DNA of 64,000 bases from Sphingomonas endolithica (lineage in GTDB: Bacteria > Pseudomonadota > Alphaproteobacteria > Sphingomonadales > Sphingomonadaceae): NCBI RefSeq assembly GCF_025231525.1, contig NZ_CP103057.1, positions 1,319,001 through 1,383,000 of the forward strand. The letters run 5' to 3'. The notes beneath the pieces were generated by a model that was not told the origin of the DNA, ran no database searches, and saw nothing but the letters and a program-made list of their open reading frames with translations. Shown piece after piece: positions 12,884 through 21,855 of this stretch. The number at the start of each line of letters is the position of its first letter. The first letter of the stretch is position 1. The position numbers and the translations under genes were made by a program.

Positions 12884-13546
12884 ATGCTGATCATGATTGC
12901 CAACGTACTGGACGCCGATAGTCTCCGGTCGGTGCGAGATAAGCTGCGCGACATGGCACATGTCGACGGCCGGCAGACCGCCGGGCGGGAGGCGCGCATG
13001 GTCAAGCGCAACGAGCAGGTAGATCGTACCGATCCTGCATTGTCCGAGTTGCAGGATCTGGTGGTCGATCGGTTGCTGGACAATCGCCTGTTCCAGATGG
13101 CGACACGGCCGCACCTGGTGCGCCCGCCGCTGTTCAGCCGCTACGAACCCGGCATGGCCTATGGCAGCCATGTCGACGATGCCATGATGGGCGGCATGCG
13201 CACCGATCTGTCGGTCACCGTGTTCCTGTCGGAGCCGGACGAATATGACGGCGGCGAACTGGTGATCGAATCCGCCGCCGGCGAACAGGACGTGAAGCTG
13301 CCCGCCGGCTCGGCCGTGGTCTATCCGACGACGTTCCTGCACCGGGTGGCGCCGGTCGTGTCGGGCGAACGACGCGCCGCCGTCACCTGGGTACGCAGCC
13401 TCGTCCGCGATGCCGCCGCACGCGAGCTTCTGTTCGATCTGGAAACCGCGCGCCATGCCTTGTTCGAGCGCCTCGGCAAGACGCCTGAGCTCGACCTGCT
13501 GGCCAAGACTCAATCCAACCTGCTGCGCCGTTGGGCGGAAGACTGA
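12884..13546 (+). CDS. PiuC/YbiX-type Fe(II)/2-oxoglutarate-dependent hydroxylase
   Basis: The product is about 220 residues, with GAGGA 9 nt before the chosen ATG. It has the double-stranded beta-helix dioxygenase ligands: HVDD (His-x-Asp) in YGSHVDDAMM and the distal His in TTFLHRVAPV, with an Arg soon after for 2-oxoglutarate. The sequence is typical of the PKHD-type hydroxylase family (PiuC in Pseudomonas, YbiX in E. coli), usually linked to iron uptake and found beside TonB receptors. No TonB receptor is adjacent here and no Fur-like palindrome is visible upstream. Confidence 0.88.
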   Translation: MLIMIANVLDADSLRSVRDKLRDMAHVDGRQTAGREARMVKRNEQVDRTDPALSELQDLVVDRLLDNRLFQMATRPHLVRPPLFSRYEPGMAYGSHVDDAMMGGMRTDLSVTVFLSEPDEYDGGELVIESAAGEQDVKLPAGSAVVYPTTFLHRVAPVVSGERRAAVTWVRSLVRDAAARELLFDLETARHALFERLGKTPELDLLAKTQSNLLRRWAED

Positions 13547-13754
13547 ACGATCGCGCTGGTGATAATGGCACCTGATCGAGCACGCGGCGTGCCTGCATTC
13601 GGCCGTTACACGTGCAATGATTGTGTCAAGTTGGGCGGGTATTGCCACGCGATGAGTCGCGTGTAGACTTCGTGGGATTGCGTTGCCGGAAAGGCGCCGC
13701 TGATCGGCGGCAAACAAGAGCGGATGTCATTTAGGTAGCAGGGAGCCAGGGTTC

Positions 13755-14618
13755 ATGCCGGATCATGTCGTTGCCAAAGGCGAGACCTTGGGCGGTATCG
13801 CCGCCCGCTACGGGACGACATGGCAGGAACTTGCCGCTGCCAACGACATGCGCAATGCCAACCTGATTCGGATCGGCCAGCGGCTGCGGGTCCCGGATCG
13901 CAGCGGCCGCGCAAGTCCGGCAAGCGGGCCCGCTGCCAATGGCGCAGGCGCCACTCGCCGCGCCGCGCCGCCTCCACCGCCGCCCCGTCCTGCCCCGGGC
14001 CGCGAGGACAGCACCAATCTGTTCCTGGGCAAGCTGATGGAATTCGGCAACGCACAGGCAAAGGCCGATTTCGAGGCAGGCAAGCGCGTCGTGGTCGCGT
14101 TGCGGACCCCGACCAACTACCGCGACAATCCGAACGGCCAGTATGACGACAAGATCGCCGTGCTGCGCAAACTGAGCGACGGCACGGTCCAGATGCGCAC
14201 GTTCGATGGGTCCACCGAACCCGCCGGTGCCTATGCCCATGGACAAAGGCGCGCGGCCAGGGGCTCGCACACGGACATGAACAAGGACGGCAAGATGGAC
14301 CTCGGCCGGCTCGTGCTCGGCAATTACCGCTATCGCAAGCGCGTGGGCAATTTCATGAACGCGGTCGCCTTTCGCGCGACACGGACGCAGGTCGCTGAGC
14401 GCGACACGAACCAGGACGGCAATTTCGACGCGAACGACAGTAATCGGATCGACCGCAGCGGCGCACAGCAATCGATCCTGATCCATCGCGGCGGGTCGGA
14501 GCGTTTCACTGGGTCCGCGGCCTGCCAGACGATCAAGCCCAGCCAGTATCAATCCTTCCTCGCTGCCATCTCCATCACTTCGCAACCGGAATTCAGCTAT
14601 GTCCTTGCACGCCGTTGA
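13755..14618 (+). CDS. LysM-domain protein with EF-hand-like loops and a His/Cys C-terminal domain
   Basis: The 287-residue product has a LysM domain at residues 1-50 (VVAKGETLGGIAARYGTTWQEL ending IGQRLRVPD). A Pro/Ala-rich linker follows, then a C-terminal domain of unclear family. That domain holds two calcium-loop-like stretches, DMNKDGKMDLGR and DTNQDGNFDAND; the second fits the 12-residue EF-hand pattern. Near the end, QSILIHRGG...GSAACQTI recalls the His and Cys motifs of L,D-transpeptidase-like or phage DUF domains that act on peptidoglycan. No signal peptide is seen. The last 20 nt overlap the next gene, a predicted lipoprotein. A wall-targeting role is inferred; the catalytic activity is uncertain. 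Confidence 0.65.
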   Translation: MPDHVVAKGETLGGIAARYGTTWQELAAANDMRNANLIRIGQRLRVPDRSGRASPASGPAANGAGATRRAAPPPPPPRPAPGREDSTNLFLGKLMEFGNAQAKADFEAGKRVVVALRTPTNYRDNPNGQYDDKIAVLRKLSDGTVQMRTFDGSTEPAGAYAHGQRRAARGSHTDMNKDGKMDLGRLVLGNYRYRKRVGNFMNAVAFRATRTQVAERDTNQDGNFDANDSNRIDRSGAQQSILIHRGGSERFTGSAACQTIKPSQYQSFLAAISITSQPEFSYVLARR

Positions 14619-15246
14619 TCATCCTACCCTGCGCGCCGTTGCCGCTGCGGCATTGCTGCTCGCGAGTACCGCATGCGGCGCCACGCCCGGCGCCAATGCC
14701 GTGACCAGCGAAACCACGACAACGGCGGAACCCGCAGCAGATGCTGCCGCGCCTGCCACCCCGCCAAGCCCGGAGGCCACGCCGCTATCGGCGGATACCA
14801 ACCAATCGGGCGACGACGTCGCGCCCGGCGAAGTGTCCGGTACGGAAGCCCCGGCCGCGCGGGTGCACGGCAAATGGAAGGTGATCGACGCGGCTGGGGG
14901 GGCGAGCGGCAATGCGATGGTCGGTCGCACGCTGTCGTTCAGCGAGACCGCGCTCGGCTGGGTCGGTGCCGACGGCAAGGTATCGGCCGAATGCCCCGAC
15001 CCCTTCTATCATATCGTCTCGGATGCAACCGAGGTGCGGAAATTCTCCCCGGCGTTCAAGGTCGGCTGGGCGAAGTTCAAGCTGCCACCGGCTCAGGTCG
15101 GCGCCATGCACGTATGGGAGTGCGGCGATGCCGATTCGATCTTCGGCCCCGAAGACCCGGCCGGCGGCTCGGCTTTCTACCCCGTGGGAACGGACCGGCT
15201 GGTCATGAACTGGAACGACGGTACCGTCTTGTTGCTGCGCCGCTAG
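14599..15246 (+). CDS. Predicted lipoprotein of unknown function, overlapping the LysM gene
   Basis: The 215-residue product has a hydrophobic N-terminus ending in STAC at about residue 26. This is a weak lipobox, followed by a Thr/Ala/Pro-rich tether of about 50 residues. The folded part begins at HGKWKVID and contains GRTLSFSETALGWVG, then three Cys residues. I do not recognise it. The start codon lies inside the upstream LysM gene, which suggests translational coupling and a shared function. Confidence 0.55.
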   Translation: MSLHAVDHPTLRAVAAAALLLASTACGATPGANAVTSETTTTAEPAADAAAPATPPSPEATPLSADTNQSGDDVAPGEVSGTEAPAARVHGKWKVIDAAGGASGNAMVGRTLSFSETALGWVGADGKVSAECPDPFYHIVSDATEVRKFSPAFKVGWAKFKLPPAQVGAMHVWECGDADSIFGPEDPAGGSAFYPVGTDRLVMNWNDGTVLLLRR

Positions 15247-15400
15247 AGCGACGCGTCCAGGCTGGATCGACGTAGCGGGTTGCGTACGGTAGCGAACCAG
15301 ACGTCGCCGCCTCCTCCGTAGCAAACCATGTTCTGCTTGCTCACCCTGCGAAGCCGCGCGACAGATGGCGCAGAGATCAACGACGATCGGGGGAGTGATG

Positions 15401-16363
15401 ATGCGGCGGATGTTCGGTGAGCGCGCGGTCGGGCTGATGCGGCGCAGGGTGGCGCAGCATCTCGCGATCGGTCTGGCCGCTTGCGTGCTGGCGGTGCCCG
15501 CCCAGGCCCAGAATGATCGGATGACGCCGATCGCCACGCCGGCGCAGCCAACGGCGATCGACCTCGGCACCGGCCCCCTGCCCGGCGCGTCCGTCGCGGA
15601 ATCGTGGCACAGTCAATATGGCAGCGTGTTCGCGCGCAACGTCACCATCGCCACGCTCACACCCTTCCTGCCCGATCCGGCCAAGGCGACCGGCGCAGCC
15701 GTGGTGGTGGCGCCCGGCGGCGGCTTCCGCACCCTGTCGATGCAGAATGAGGGCTATGACGTCGCGCGCGCGCTGGCCGCGCAGGGCGTGGCGGCATTCG
15801 TGCTGAAGTATCGCCTGATCCAGACGCCCAAGGACATGCCGGCGTTCGAACGGTCGATGAGCGAGATGTTCTCGGGCGTCGCGCGCGCGCCGCGGCCGAA
15901 GCCCGACGAGGCGATGGCGGCGCTGGCGCCGCAGATCGCCGATGCACGCGCCGCCTTCGCGCTGGTCCGCCGCCGCGCCGGCGAATGGCATGTCGATCCC
16001 AACAAGATCGGCATGGTCGGCTTTTCGGCCGGCGCCATGCTGACGATGGCGACGACGCTGGCCGGGCAGGATGCCAAGCCCGCGTTTATCGGCAACATCT
16101 ACGGTCCTCTGTCCGCGGTGACCGTCCCGGCCGGCGCGCCGCCGATGTTCGTCGCGCTCGCCGCCGACGATCCGCTGTTCGGCAATGGCGGGTACGGGCT
16201 GATCGACAGCTGGCGCGCGGCCAAGCGCCCGGTCGAGTTCCACCTGTACGAACAAGGCGGGCACGGCTTCGGCATGTATCCCAAGACCACGACCAGCACC
16301 GGCTGGTTCGATGCCTTTTCGCGCTGGCTCGGCATGCATGGGATGCTGACATACGCGCGTTGA
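15401..16363 (+). CDS. Exported alpha/beta-hydrolase (acetylxylan-esterase/dienelactone-hydrolase type)
   Basis: The product is about 320 residues. A Tat/Sec-like signal (arginine-rich, then hydrophobic, ending AQA-QN) precedes an alpha/beta-hydrolase fold. The oxyanion region is VVVAPGGGFR, the nucleophile elbow is GFSAGAM, the acid is in LAADDPLFG, and the His is in EQGGHGFGMY. These match the BD-FAE/acetyl-esterase group. GGGGGAG lies just upstream of two consecutive ATGs (15398, 15401). The stop codon overlaps a TTG start of the next gene (TTGA), so the two are probably co-translated. The natural ester substrate is unknown. Confidence 0.8.
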   Translation: MRRMFGERAVGLMRRRVAQHLAIGLAACVLAVPAQAQNDRMTPIATPAQPTAIDLGTGPLPGASVAESWHSQYGSVFARNVTIATLTPFLPDPAKATGAAVVVAPGGGFRTLSMQNEGYDVARALAAQGVAAFVLKYRLIQTPKDMPAFERSMSEMFSGVARAPRPKPDEAMAALAPQIADARAAFALVRRRAGEWHVDPNKIGMVGFSAGAMLTMATTLAGQDAKPAFIGNIYGPLSAVTVPAGAPPMFVALAADDPLFGNGGYGLIDSWRAAKRPVEFHLYEQGGHGFGMYPKTTTSTGWFDAFSRWLGMHGMLTYAR

Positions 16364-17577
16364 GCCGGATCGGCGCGGCCGTTGGGATCAGGAGCACGAC
16401 CAACCCCCGCAGGCGCGCGTGCCTGCTCGCCGCAACCTTCGTCCTGCTCTCCGCCGCCGCGCCCGCCGCGACGGACACGCTTGCGCCCGACACCGAGGCC
16501 CGCTGGGTATTCTTCGATCTGACGCCGGGTAACCAGATCCGCTTCGCCATGACGGTCGATGGACGGCCGGTCACCGCCATCCTGGATACCGGGGTCAGCT
16601 ACACAGCGCTGTCGCGTTCCTATGTCGATGCGCACCGGCTTGCCGTGCGGCGTGGCGGCAGCGCCAGCGCGATCGGTGGCGTCGTGCCGATCGGCTGGAT
16701 CGACACGCGCGCGATGCAGATCGGCGGCCTGACGCGGGCTGGCGGCAGCATCAGCGTGGCGACGCTGCCGGCGAACGCGACGGGCAGCACCCGTCCGATC
16801 GAGCTGTTGGTCGGGCGCGACCTGCTCGAGGGCTATGCGCTGGACATCGATTATGATGCGCGGCGCTTCCGCCTGCTCCCCTCAGGCCGCATGCCCTTTC
16901 TCGGGGCGACCGCGCCGCTTGCCGTATCGCGCGATCGATTGGTCTATGTTGGCGAGGTGACGCTGAACGGGCGTCGGATGCGCCCGATGATCGTCGATAC
17001 GGGCGATGGCAACGCGATCACCTTCTCCGCCGAAGCATGGTCGACCGCCCGGCTGGTCGCGCGGGCGCGTACCTCGACGATCTCGTTCGGCCTGGGCGGC
17101 GCGATCGTCACCGATCTGGCGATCCTTGATGAGCTCGCCACCGGCACGCTGATCGCCCGCAATGTCGAGGTGCAGTTGGAACCCGCGCGCGGCTTTTCGC
17201 AGGCAATGGGCATGGCGGGGCGCATCGGATCCGGCTTCCTGCAGAATTACCGCGTGCTGCTCGATCCCACGGCCGGGCACATGGTGCTGAAGCCCGGCGC
17301 GCGTGCCGATCTGCCGCCGTTGCGCTCGACCAGCGGGCTGCTGGTCGCGGCCGAACCCGATCGGCTGCGCGTGCTGCACGTCATGCGCGGCAGCCCGGCC
17401 GCGCAAGGTGAATGGCGCGCTGGCGATCTGATCTGCATGGTGGACGACATGCCGATCCCGCAGGATTATGCCGGCAGCGCGATGGCAAGCTGGTCGATCG
17501 GCGACACCGGCCGCGTGGTGGCATTCGACATGTGCGACGGGTCGAAACGCCGCCTGGCACTGCGCAACTTCTACTGA
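16360..17577 (+). CDS. Exported bilobal retropepsin-like aspartic protease with PDZ domain
   Basis: The product is about 405 residues. No ATG fits, but a TTG at 16360 overlapping the upstream TGA gives a signal peptide (RRRACLLAATFVLLSAAAPA). Two aspartic-protease motifs occur about 140 residues apart: AILDTGVSYTAL and MIVDTGDGNAITF. Each sits in a retropepsin-like half, so the chain may form a complete active site alone rather than as a dimer. The C-terminus has a PDZ-like segment (VLHVMRGSPAAQGEWRAGD). Bacterial retropepsin-like proteins are mostly uncharacterised. Its genetic coupling to the esterase suggests a shared envelope role. Confidence 0.7.
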   Translation: MSRIGAAVGIRSTTNPRRRACLLAATFVLLSAAAPAATDTLAPDTEARWVFFDLTPGNQIRFAMTVDGRPVTAILDTGVSYTALSRSYVDAHRLAVRRGGSASAIGGVVPIGWIDTRAMQIGGLTRAGGSISVATLPANATGSTRPIELLVGRDLLEGYALDIDYDARRFRLLPSGRMPFLGATAPLAVSRDRLVYVGEVTLNGRRMRPMIVDTGDGNAITFSAEAWSTARLVARARTSTISFGLGGAIVTDLAILDELATGTLIARNVEVQLEPARGFSQAMGMAGRIGSGFLQNYRVLLDPTAGHMVLKPGARADLPPLRSTSGLLVAAEPDRLRVLHVMRGSPAAQGEWRAGDLICMVDDMPIPQDYAGSAMASWSIGDTGRVVAFDMCDGSKRRLALRNFY

Positions 17578-17656
17578 ATTGCAGCAGAGCGGCACGACTT
17601 GCGCCGCCCGGCGGCGACGGCCACTATGTCCGCCAATCGATCTAGGGGTCCGTCTC

Positions 17657-18451
17657 ATGCACCGCATCGCCCTTGCCGCCTTCAGCCTGGCGCTTCCCGG
17701 TCTCGCGATCGCCGCCGCGACCAGCCCCTCCCCGGCGCTGGTCGCCGCGGTAAAGGCACCCACGCGCACCCCGGCCAATGTCGCGCGCGACCGCTATCGC
17801 CACCCGGCCGAGACGCTCAGCTTCTTCGGCGTAAAGCCGACCGACACGGTGGTCGAGATCTGGCCGAGCGGCGGCTGGTACGCAGAGATCCTCGCGCCCT
17901 ATCTCGCGCAGCGCGGCGTCTATTATGCCGCGGCCCCCAGCGAGAAGGGCCTCGGCGCCGTGCAGCGTCTGCAGGCGGCGAACCCGGCGCTGTTCCGCAG
18001 CATGAAGACGGCGATCTTCCCGGCAGCAGCCGGCCAGGCCACCGTGCCCGCCGGCACGGCCGACGTCGTGCTGACGTTCCGCAACGTCCACAATTGGCGC
18101 TTTGGCGAGAGCGACCGCACGCAAGCCGCCTTCGACCAGATGTTTGCGATGTTGAAGCCCGGCGGCACCTTGGGCCTGGTCGAGCACCGCCTGCCCGAGA
18201 CGCAGGTGGGCGTCGACGAAGGCAAGAGCGGGTATATGAAGCGCTCGTCGGTCGTGGCCTACGCCACCAAGGCGGGGTTCCGGCTGGTCGGCGAGAGCAA
18301 CGTCAACGCCAATCCCAAGGATACGCACGATTATCCGGGCGGCGTGTGGACGCTGCCGCCGAGCTATGCCGAAAAGGACAAGGACCGTGCGCGCTATGCC
18401 GCGATCGGCGAGAGCGACCGCATGACGCTGAAGTTCGTCCGCCCGAAGTGA
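17657..18451 (+). CDS. Exported class I SAM-methyltransferase-like protein (COG4798 type)
   Basis: The 264-residue product starts at 17657 after TAGGGG, with a clear signal peptide (MHRIALAAFSLALPGLAIAA). A Rossmann methyltransferase fold follows: a degenerate motif I, VVEIWPSGGWYAEILAPYL, then DVVLTFRNVHNW, and LKPGGTLGLVEHR. Such proteins are annotated as predicted methyltransferases, but an exported enzyme would have no obvious access to SAM. Motif I (WPSGG instead of GxGxG) is also altered. It may bind something else or be cytoplasmic before export. Confidence 0.72.
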   Translation: MHRIALAAFSLALPGLAIAAATSPSPALVAAVKAPTRTPANVARDRYRHPAETLSFFGVKPTDTVVEIWPSGGWYAEILAPYLAQRGVYYAAAPSEKGLGAVQRLQAANPALFRSMKTAIFPAAAGQATVPAGTADVVLTFRNVHNWRFGESDRTQAAFDQMFAMLKPGGTLGLVEHRLPETQVGVDEGKSGYMKRSSVVAYATKAGFRLVGESNVNANPKDTHDYPGGVWTLPPSYAEKDKDRARYAAIGESDRMTLKFVRPK

Positions 18452-18461
18452 GCTGCTTTAT

Positions 18462-18592
18462 AGCAAGATGACGTCGGTTTGATTCACACCCGTTCGGGAT
18501 GACAGATCAATCCGAGGTCATCATGACCTAGAGCACGATGACGTCACCTTAACCGTGGGAGTGAATCCGCTCAAAGCCATTTAGCTCTACAG
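18462..18592. repeat. TAGAGCA...GATTCAC-type repeat region
   Basis: AGCAAGATGACGTC (18462) and AGCACGATGACGTC (18532) are near-identical direct copies. GATTCAC at 18481 and GTGAATC at 18561 are inverted, and the far end (TTTAGCTCTA) mirrors TAGAGC. The region fills the gap between the methyltransferase-like gene and the small membrane protein. It resembles the short TAGAGC-type intergenic repeats common in alphaproteobacteria; that likeness is from memory. Confidence 0.5.
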
Positions 18593-18784
18593 GTGAAAGG
18601 CGATGATCGCCGACACCGCGGCCGCGATCAGCGCGAGCATCTGCACGCTCGGCGAGTCGATCCAGCCAACCCGGTCCGGATCTACGCGGCGCTTGCGCCG
18701 TCGCTCGCGCAGCCCGAAGACCCCCGCGAGCATGATGGCCGCGAGCGTAATCGCCAGCCATGGCCAGGCAGCGTCGTCGATCAC
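18587..18784 (-). CDS. Small two-helix membrane protein
   Basis: This 65-residue protein starts with a GTG at 18784 and lies 13 nt after the phaR stop on the same strand, so it is probably co-transcribed with phaR. Two hydrophobic helices (WLAITLAAIMLAGVFGL and VQMLALIAAAVSAIIAFHL) flank a basic loop RERRRKRR. I do not recognise a family. The clean helix-loop-helix plan and the GGGGCG ahead of the start make it credible. Confidence 0.5.
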   Translation of the reverse strand: MIDDAAWPWLAITLAAIMLAGVFGLRERRRKRRVDPDRVGWIDSPSVQMLALIAAAVSAIIAFHL

Positions 18785-18797
18785 CGCCCCGACCAGC

Positions 18798-19376
18798 TTA
18801 TTTGTCCAGCTTCTCGATCTTTTCGGTAAGCTTGCTCAGCTCAGCCTTGAGCGACGCGATCTCATCGTCCTTACTGGCGGCGGACGGCGCGGCCGGCGCA
18901 CTCCCCGTCATCGGCATGCCAGGCATCTGGCCGCCGGGTTTGAATGCGGTGGCGGCGGCTTCGAACATCGCCATGTTGCGCTTGGCGATATCGGCGAAGG
19001 GAGAATTGGCGAACGCACCCTCCACCGCGCTCTTGAACTGGTCATGGTTGCGGCGGAAGCTGTCCATCGACGCCTCCAGATAGCCCGGCACCATCGTCTG
19101 CATCGAATCGCCATACATCGAGATCAACTGCCGCAGGAAGTTGATCGGCAGCATCGTCTCGCCGCGCGACTCTTCTTCCATAATGATCTGCGTTAATACG
19201 TTATGTGTTATGTCCGCATCGGTCTTGGCATCCACGACCTTGAAGTCGCGGCCTTCGCGCGTCATCGCGGCAAGATGTTCGAGCGTGATGTAAGAGGAGG
19301 TTTCGGTATTATAGAGCCGCCGATTGGCGTATTTCTTGATGATCACCGGGCCGTCGCCCACGCTTTGCTTCTTCAT
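18798..19376 (-). CDS. phaR: Polyhydroxyalkanoate synthesis repressor PhaR
   Basis: The 192-residue product starts at 19376, with GGGGAG upstream. The N-terminal PHB/PHA accumulation regulator DNA-binding domain (IIKKYANRRLYNTETSSYITLEHL) is followed by the second PHB_acc domain (RGETMLPINFLRQLISMYGD). A C-terminal Lys/Glu coiled coil ends the chain. PhaR senses PHA granules and represses phasin and synthesis genes. It is divergent from a PhaC-like hydrolase gene, with about 20 bp or less between the starts, and a thiolase gene follows that hydrolase. Confidence 0.92.
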   Translation of the reverse strand: MKKQSVGDGPVIIKKYANRRLYNTETSSYITLEHLAAMTREGRDFKVVDAKTDADITHNVLTQIIMEEESRGETMLPINFLRQLISMYGDSMQTMVPGYLEASMDSFRRNHDQFKSAVEGAFANSPFADIAKRNMAMFEAAATAFKPGGQMPGMPMTGSAPAAPSAASKDDEIASLKAELSKLTEKIEKLDK

Positions 19377-19395
19377 GGCGAAAGGCTCCCCAACC

Positions 19396-20475
19396 GTGTC
19401 TGAACCGCCTGTATCACCCTTTCTTACCGCACCGCAACACAGCCCCCGGCCGCTGCCACTGTTTCTCGACATGCTGCGCGCGGAGACTGCCGCATCCCCC
19501 GATCGTCAGGCAGCGGCGCTGGCGGGATTGCGCGCCTATCAACAAGCATCCCGCGGCCGGCCCCAGCGGCGCGCGCCGGCGCGCTTCCGCAAGGGCCGGG
19601 CGCGGCTGCGTGATTATGGCCACAAGGGTGGCGGCCGCCGGCCGCTGATCCTCGTGCCCTCGCTGATCAATCCGCCCGGCATCCTGGATCTCACCCCGGA
19701 CGTATCGCTGCTCCGCTGGCTCGCCGCCCAGGGCTTCCACCCCTATCTGCTCGATTGGGGCAGCCCGACACCCGCCGACCGCGCGATGGACGTCACCGGG
19801 CATGTCGAGCAGCTGCTGTTGCCGCTGATCGCCAGGCTTGGCGAACCGCCCGTGCTGGTCGGTTACTGCCTAGGCGGCACGATGGCGCTCGCCGCGGCCT
19901 GTGCCGCGCCGGTGGCGGGGCTGGCGCTGATCGCCGGGCCGTGGCGCTTCGATGGCTTCGGCGATGCCGCGCGTGCCGATATCGCCAGGCTATGGGCGGC
20001 GGCCGGCCCGGTGTGCGAAACGATGGGCGCCGTGCCGATGGAAGTGCTGCAATCGGGCTTCTGGCGGCTCGACCCCCAGCGGACGATCGCCAAGTACGAG
20101 GCGTTCGCCGCCATGGAACCGGGCAGCCGCGGCGCGCAGCTGTTTGTCGCCATGGAGGATTGGGCGAATGCCGGCGCGCCGCTGACCTATGCCGCGGGGC
20201 GGCAATTGTTCGAGGAATTCATCGCCGGTGATGTGACCGGCAGTGGCGCCTGGCGCGTGGGCGGCGTCTTGGCCGATCCCGCCGCTTTATCCTGCCCCGC
20301 GATCGACTTCGTGTCGCTCAGCGACCGGATCGTGCCGGCGGAGAGCGCAGCCGACCTGCCCGACCGGCGCGATCTCGGGGCGGGCCATGTCGGCATGATC
20401 GTCGGGCGCGGCGGACGCGCGCAACTATGGGAGCCGCTGGCGCACTGGATCGGCGCCCTGCCCCGCTCTACATGA
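19396..20475 (+). CDS. PhaC-like alpha/beta-hydrolase (putative PHA synthase-related)
   Basis: The product is about 359 residues. It has a lipase-like box with a Cys nucleophile, [11 protein letters not shown], the form seen in PHA synthases. The catalytic Asp is likely in SLSDRIVP and the His in [10 protein letters not shown]. The upstream block [18 protein letters not shown] is also synthase-like. At this length it resembles class III PhaC. I chose the GTG at 19396 (AAGG 10 nt upstream); an ATG at 19375 would overlap the phaR start. Location between phaR and a thiolase gene supports a role in PHA metabolism. Polymerase activity is not proven by sequence. Confidence 0.75.
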   Translation: MSEPPVSPFLTAPQHSPRPLPLFLDMLRAETAASPDRQAAALAGLRAYQQASRGRPQRRAPARFRKGRARLRDYGHKGGGRRPLILVPSLINPPGILDLTPDVSLLRWLAAQGFHPYLLDWGSPTPADRAMDVTGHVEQLLLPLIARLGEPPVLVGYCLGGTMALAAACAAPVAGLALIAGPWRFDGFGDAARADIARLWAAAGPVCETMGAVPMEVLQSGFWRLDPQRTIAKYEAFAAMEPGSRGAQLFVAMEDWANAGAPLTYAAGRQLFEEFIAGDVTGSGAWRVGGVLADPAALSCPAIDFVSLSDRIVPAESAADLPDRRDLGAGHVGMIVGRGGRAQLWEPLAHWIGALPRST

Positions 20476-20501
20476 GCCAACAATATTGCAGGAGAGCCTT
20501 C

Positions 20502-21674
20502 ATGGACATCGTCATCACCGCCGCCAAGCGCACCCCCGTCGGCAGCTTCATGGGCGCCTTTGCCGCGACGCCGGCGCATGAACTCGGGCGGATCGCGATC
20601 GAGGCGGCGCTGGAGCAAGCGGGCGTCGATGGCGCCGACGTGTCGGAAGTGATCCTGGGCCAGGTGCTCACCGCCGCGCAGGGCCAGAACCCGGCGCGTC
20701 AGGCATCGATGGCCGCCGGCGTGCCCAAGGAGATCCCCGCCTGGGGCGTCAACCAAGTGTGCGGCTCCGGCTTGCGCGCGGTCGCATTGGCAGCCCAGGC
20801 GATCCAGTCCGGCGACGCCACGATCGTGGTCGCCGGGGGCCAGGAATCCATGTCGATGTCGGCGCACGCACAGCATCTGCGCGGCGGCACCAAGATGGGC
20901 AACGTCACGATGGTCGACACGATGGTCAGCGACGGGCTGACCGACGTGTTCAACAATTACCATATGGGCATCACGGCCGAGAACCTGGCCGAGCAATATC
21001 AGATCCCCCGGGCGGCGCAGGACGAATTCGCCGTGCGCTCGCAGAACCTGGCCGATGCGGCGCGGTCGTCGGGGCGGTTCGTCGACGAGATCGCGCCGGT
21101 CACGCTGAAGGGGCGCAAGGGCGACACGATCGTCTCGGACGACGAATATATCCGCGCCGGCGTGACGCTCGACAGCGTGTCGGGCTTGCGGCCGGCGTTC
21201 AAGAAGGACGGCAGCGTCACCGCCGCCAATGCCAGCGGCCTGAACGACGGCGCCGCCGCTTTGGTCATCATGAGCCGTGAGGAAGCGACACGCCGAGGAT
21301 CACCGATCCTCGCCACGATCAAGAGCTGGGCATCGGCCGGCGTCGATCCCTCGATCATGGGCATCGGCCCCGTCCCCGCCACCCGCCGGGCATTGGAAAA
21401 GGCCGGCTGGTCGATCGGCGATCTAGACCTGATCGAAGCCAACGAAGCCTTCGCCGCGCAGGCGCTGTCGGTCGGCAAGGAACTCGGCTGGGATGCGGAC
21501 AAGGTCAACGTCAACGGCGGCGCGATCGCCATCGGCCACCCGATCGGCGCCAGCGGAGCCCGGGTGCTCACCACGCTGATCTACGAAATGCACAAGCGCG
21601 ACGCGAAGAAGGGACTGGCGACGCTCTGCATCGGCGGCGGCATGGGAATCGCGATGTGCGTGGCGCGCGAGTGA
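20502..21674 (+). CDS. Acetyl-CoA C-acetyltransferase (thiolase)
   Basis: The 390-residue product is the standard biosynthetic/degradative thiolase length. The acylated Cys is at about residue 87 ([10 protein letters not shown]), the His is in [16 protein letters not shown], and the second Cys is in TLCIGGGMG. The start has AGGAG upstream (CAGGAGAGCCTTC-ATG). It condenses two acetyl-CoA to acetoacetyl-CoA (PhaA role) or the reverse. Gene order phaR | hydrolase-thiolase supports the PhaA role. No phaB is adjacent. Confidence 0.9.
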   Translation: MDIVITAAKRTPVGSFMGAFAATPAHELGRIAIEAALEQAGVDGADVSEVILGQVLTAAQGQNPARQASMAAGVPKEIPAWGVNQVCGSGLRAVALAAQAIQSGDATIVVAGGQESMSMSAHAQHLRGGTKMGNVTMVDTMVSDGLTDVFNNYHMGITAENLAEQYQIPRAAQDEFAVRSQNLADAARSSGRFVDEIAPVTLKGRKGDTIVSDDEYIRAGVTLDSVSGLRPAFKKDGSVTAANASGLNDGAAALVIMSREEATRRGSPILATIKSWASAGVDPSIMGIGPVPATRRALEKAGWSIGDLDLIEANEAFAAQALSVGKELGWDADKVNVNGGAIAIGHPIGASGARVLTTLIYEMHKRDAKKGLATLCIGGGMGIAMCVARE

Positions 21675-21712
21675 GGCGCTCGACTGCTATGCTGTTGTAA
21701 TACGCTCGTTTT

Positions 21713-21740
21713 CAATCTGTAGCATCATTGCAACAGATTG
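21713..21740. promoter_or_regulatory. Perfect 8-bp inverted repeat upstream of the TonB receptor gene
   Basis: CAATCTGT and ACAGATTG are exact inverted copies separated by 12 nt. They lie 39 nt after the thiolase stop and about 115 nt before the receptor start. No T tract follows, so an operator is as likely as a terminator. Confidence 0.45.
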
Positions 21741-21855
21741 AGGGCCTTTGGGACAATTCGTGTTTGCTCCAGTGAAAAAGGGTTGCGGACCTTGGGCAAA
21801 CCTTGCTCCTTGATGAACAGAACTAACAGGTTCTTCATTTTAGGGGGTCAAATCT

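Noticed and set aside
13755..15246. LysM gene pair as part of a prophage or T6SS locus
   Set aside because: No phage structural, lysis, integrase or T6SS genes are nearby; neighbours are ordinary chromosomal genes.
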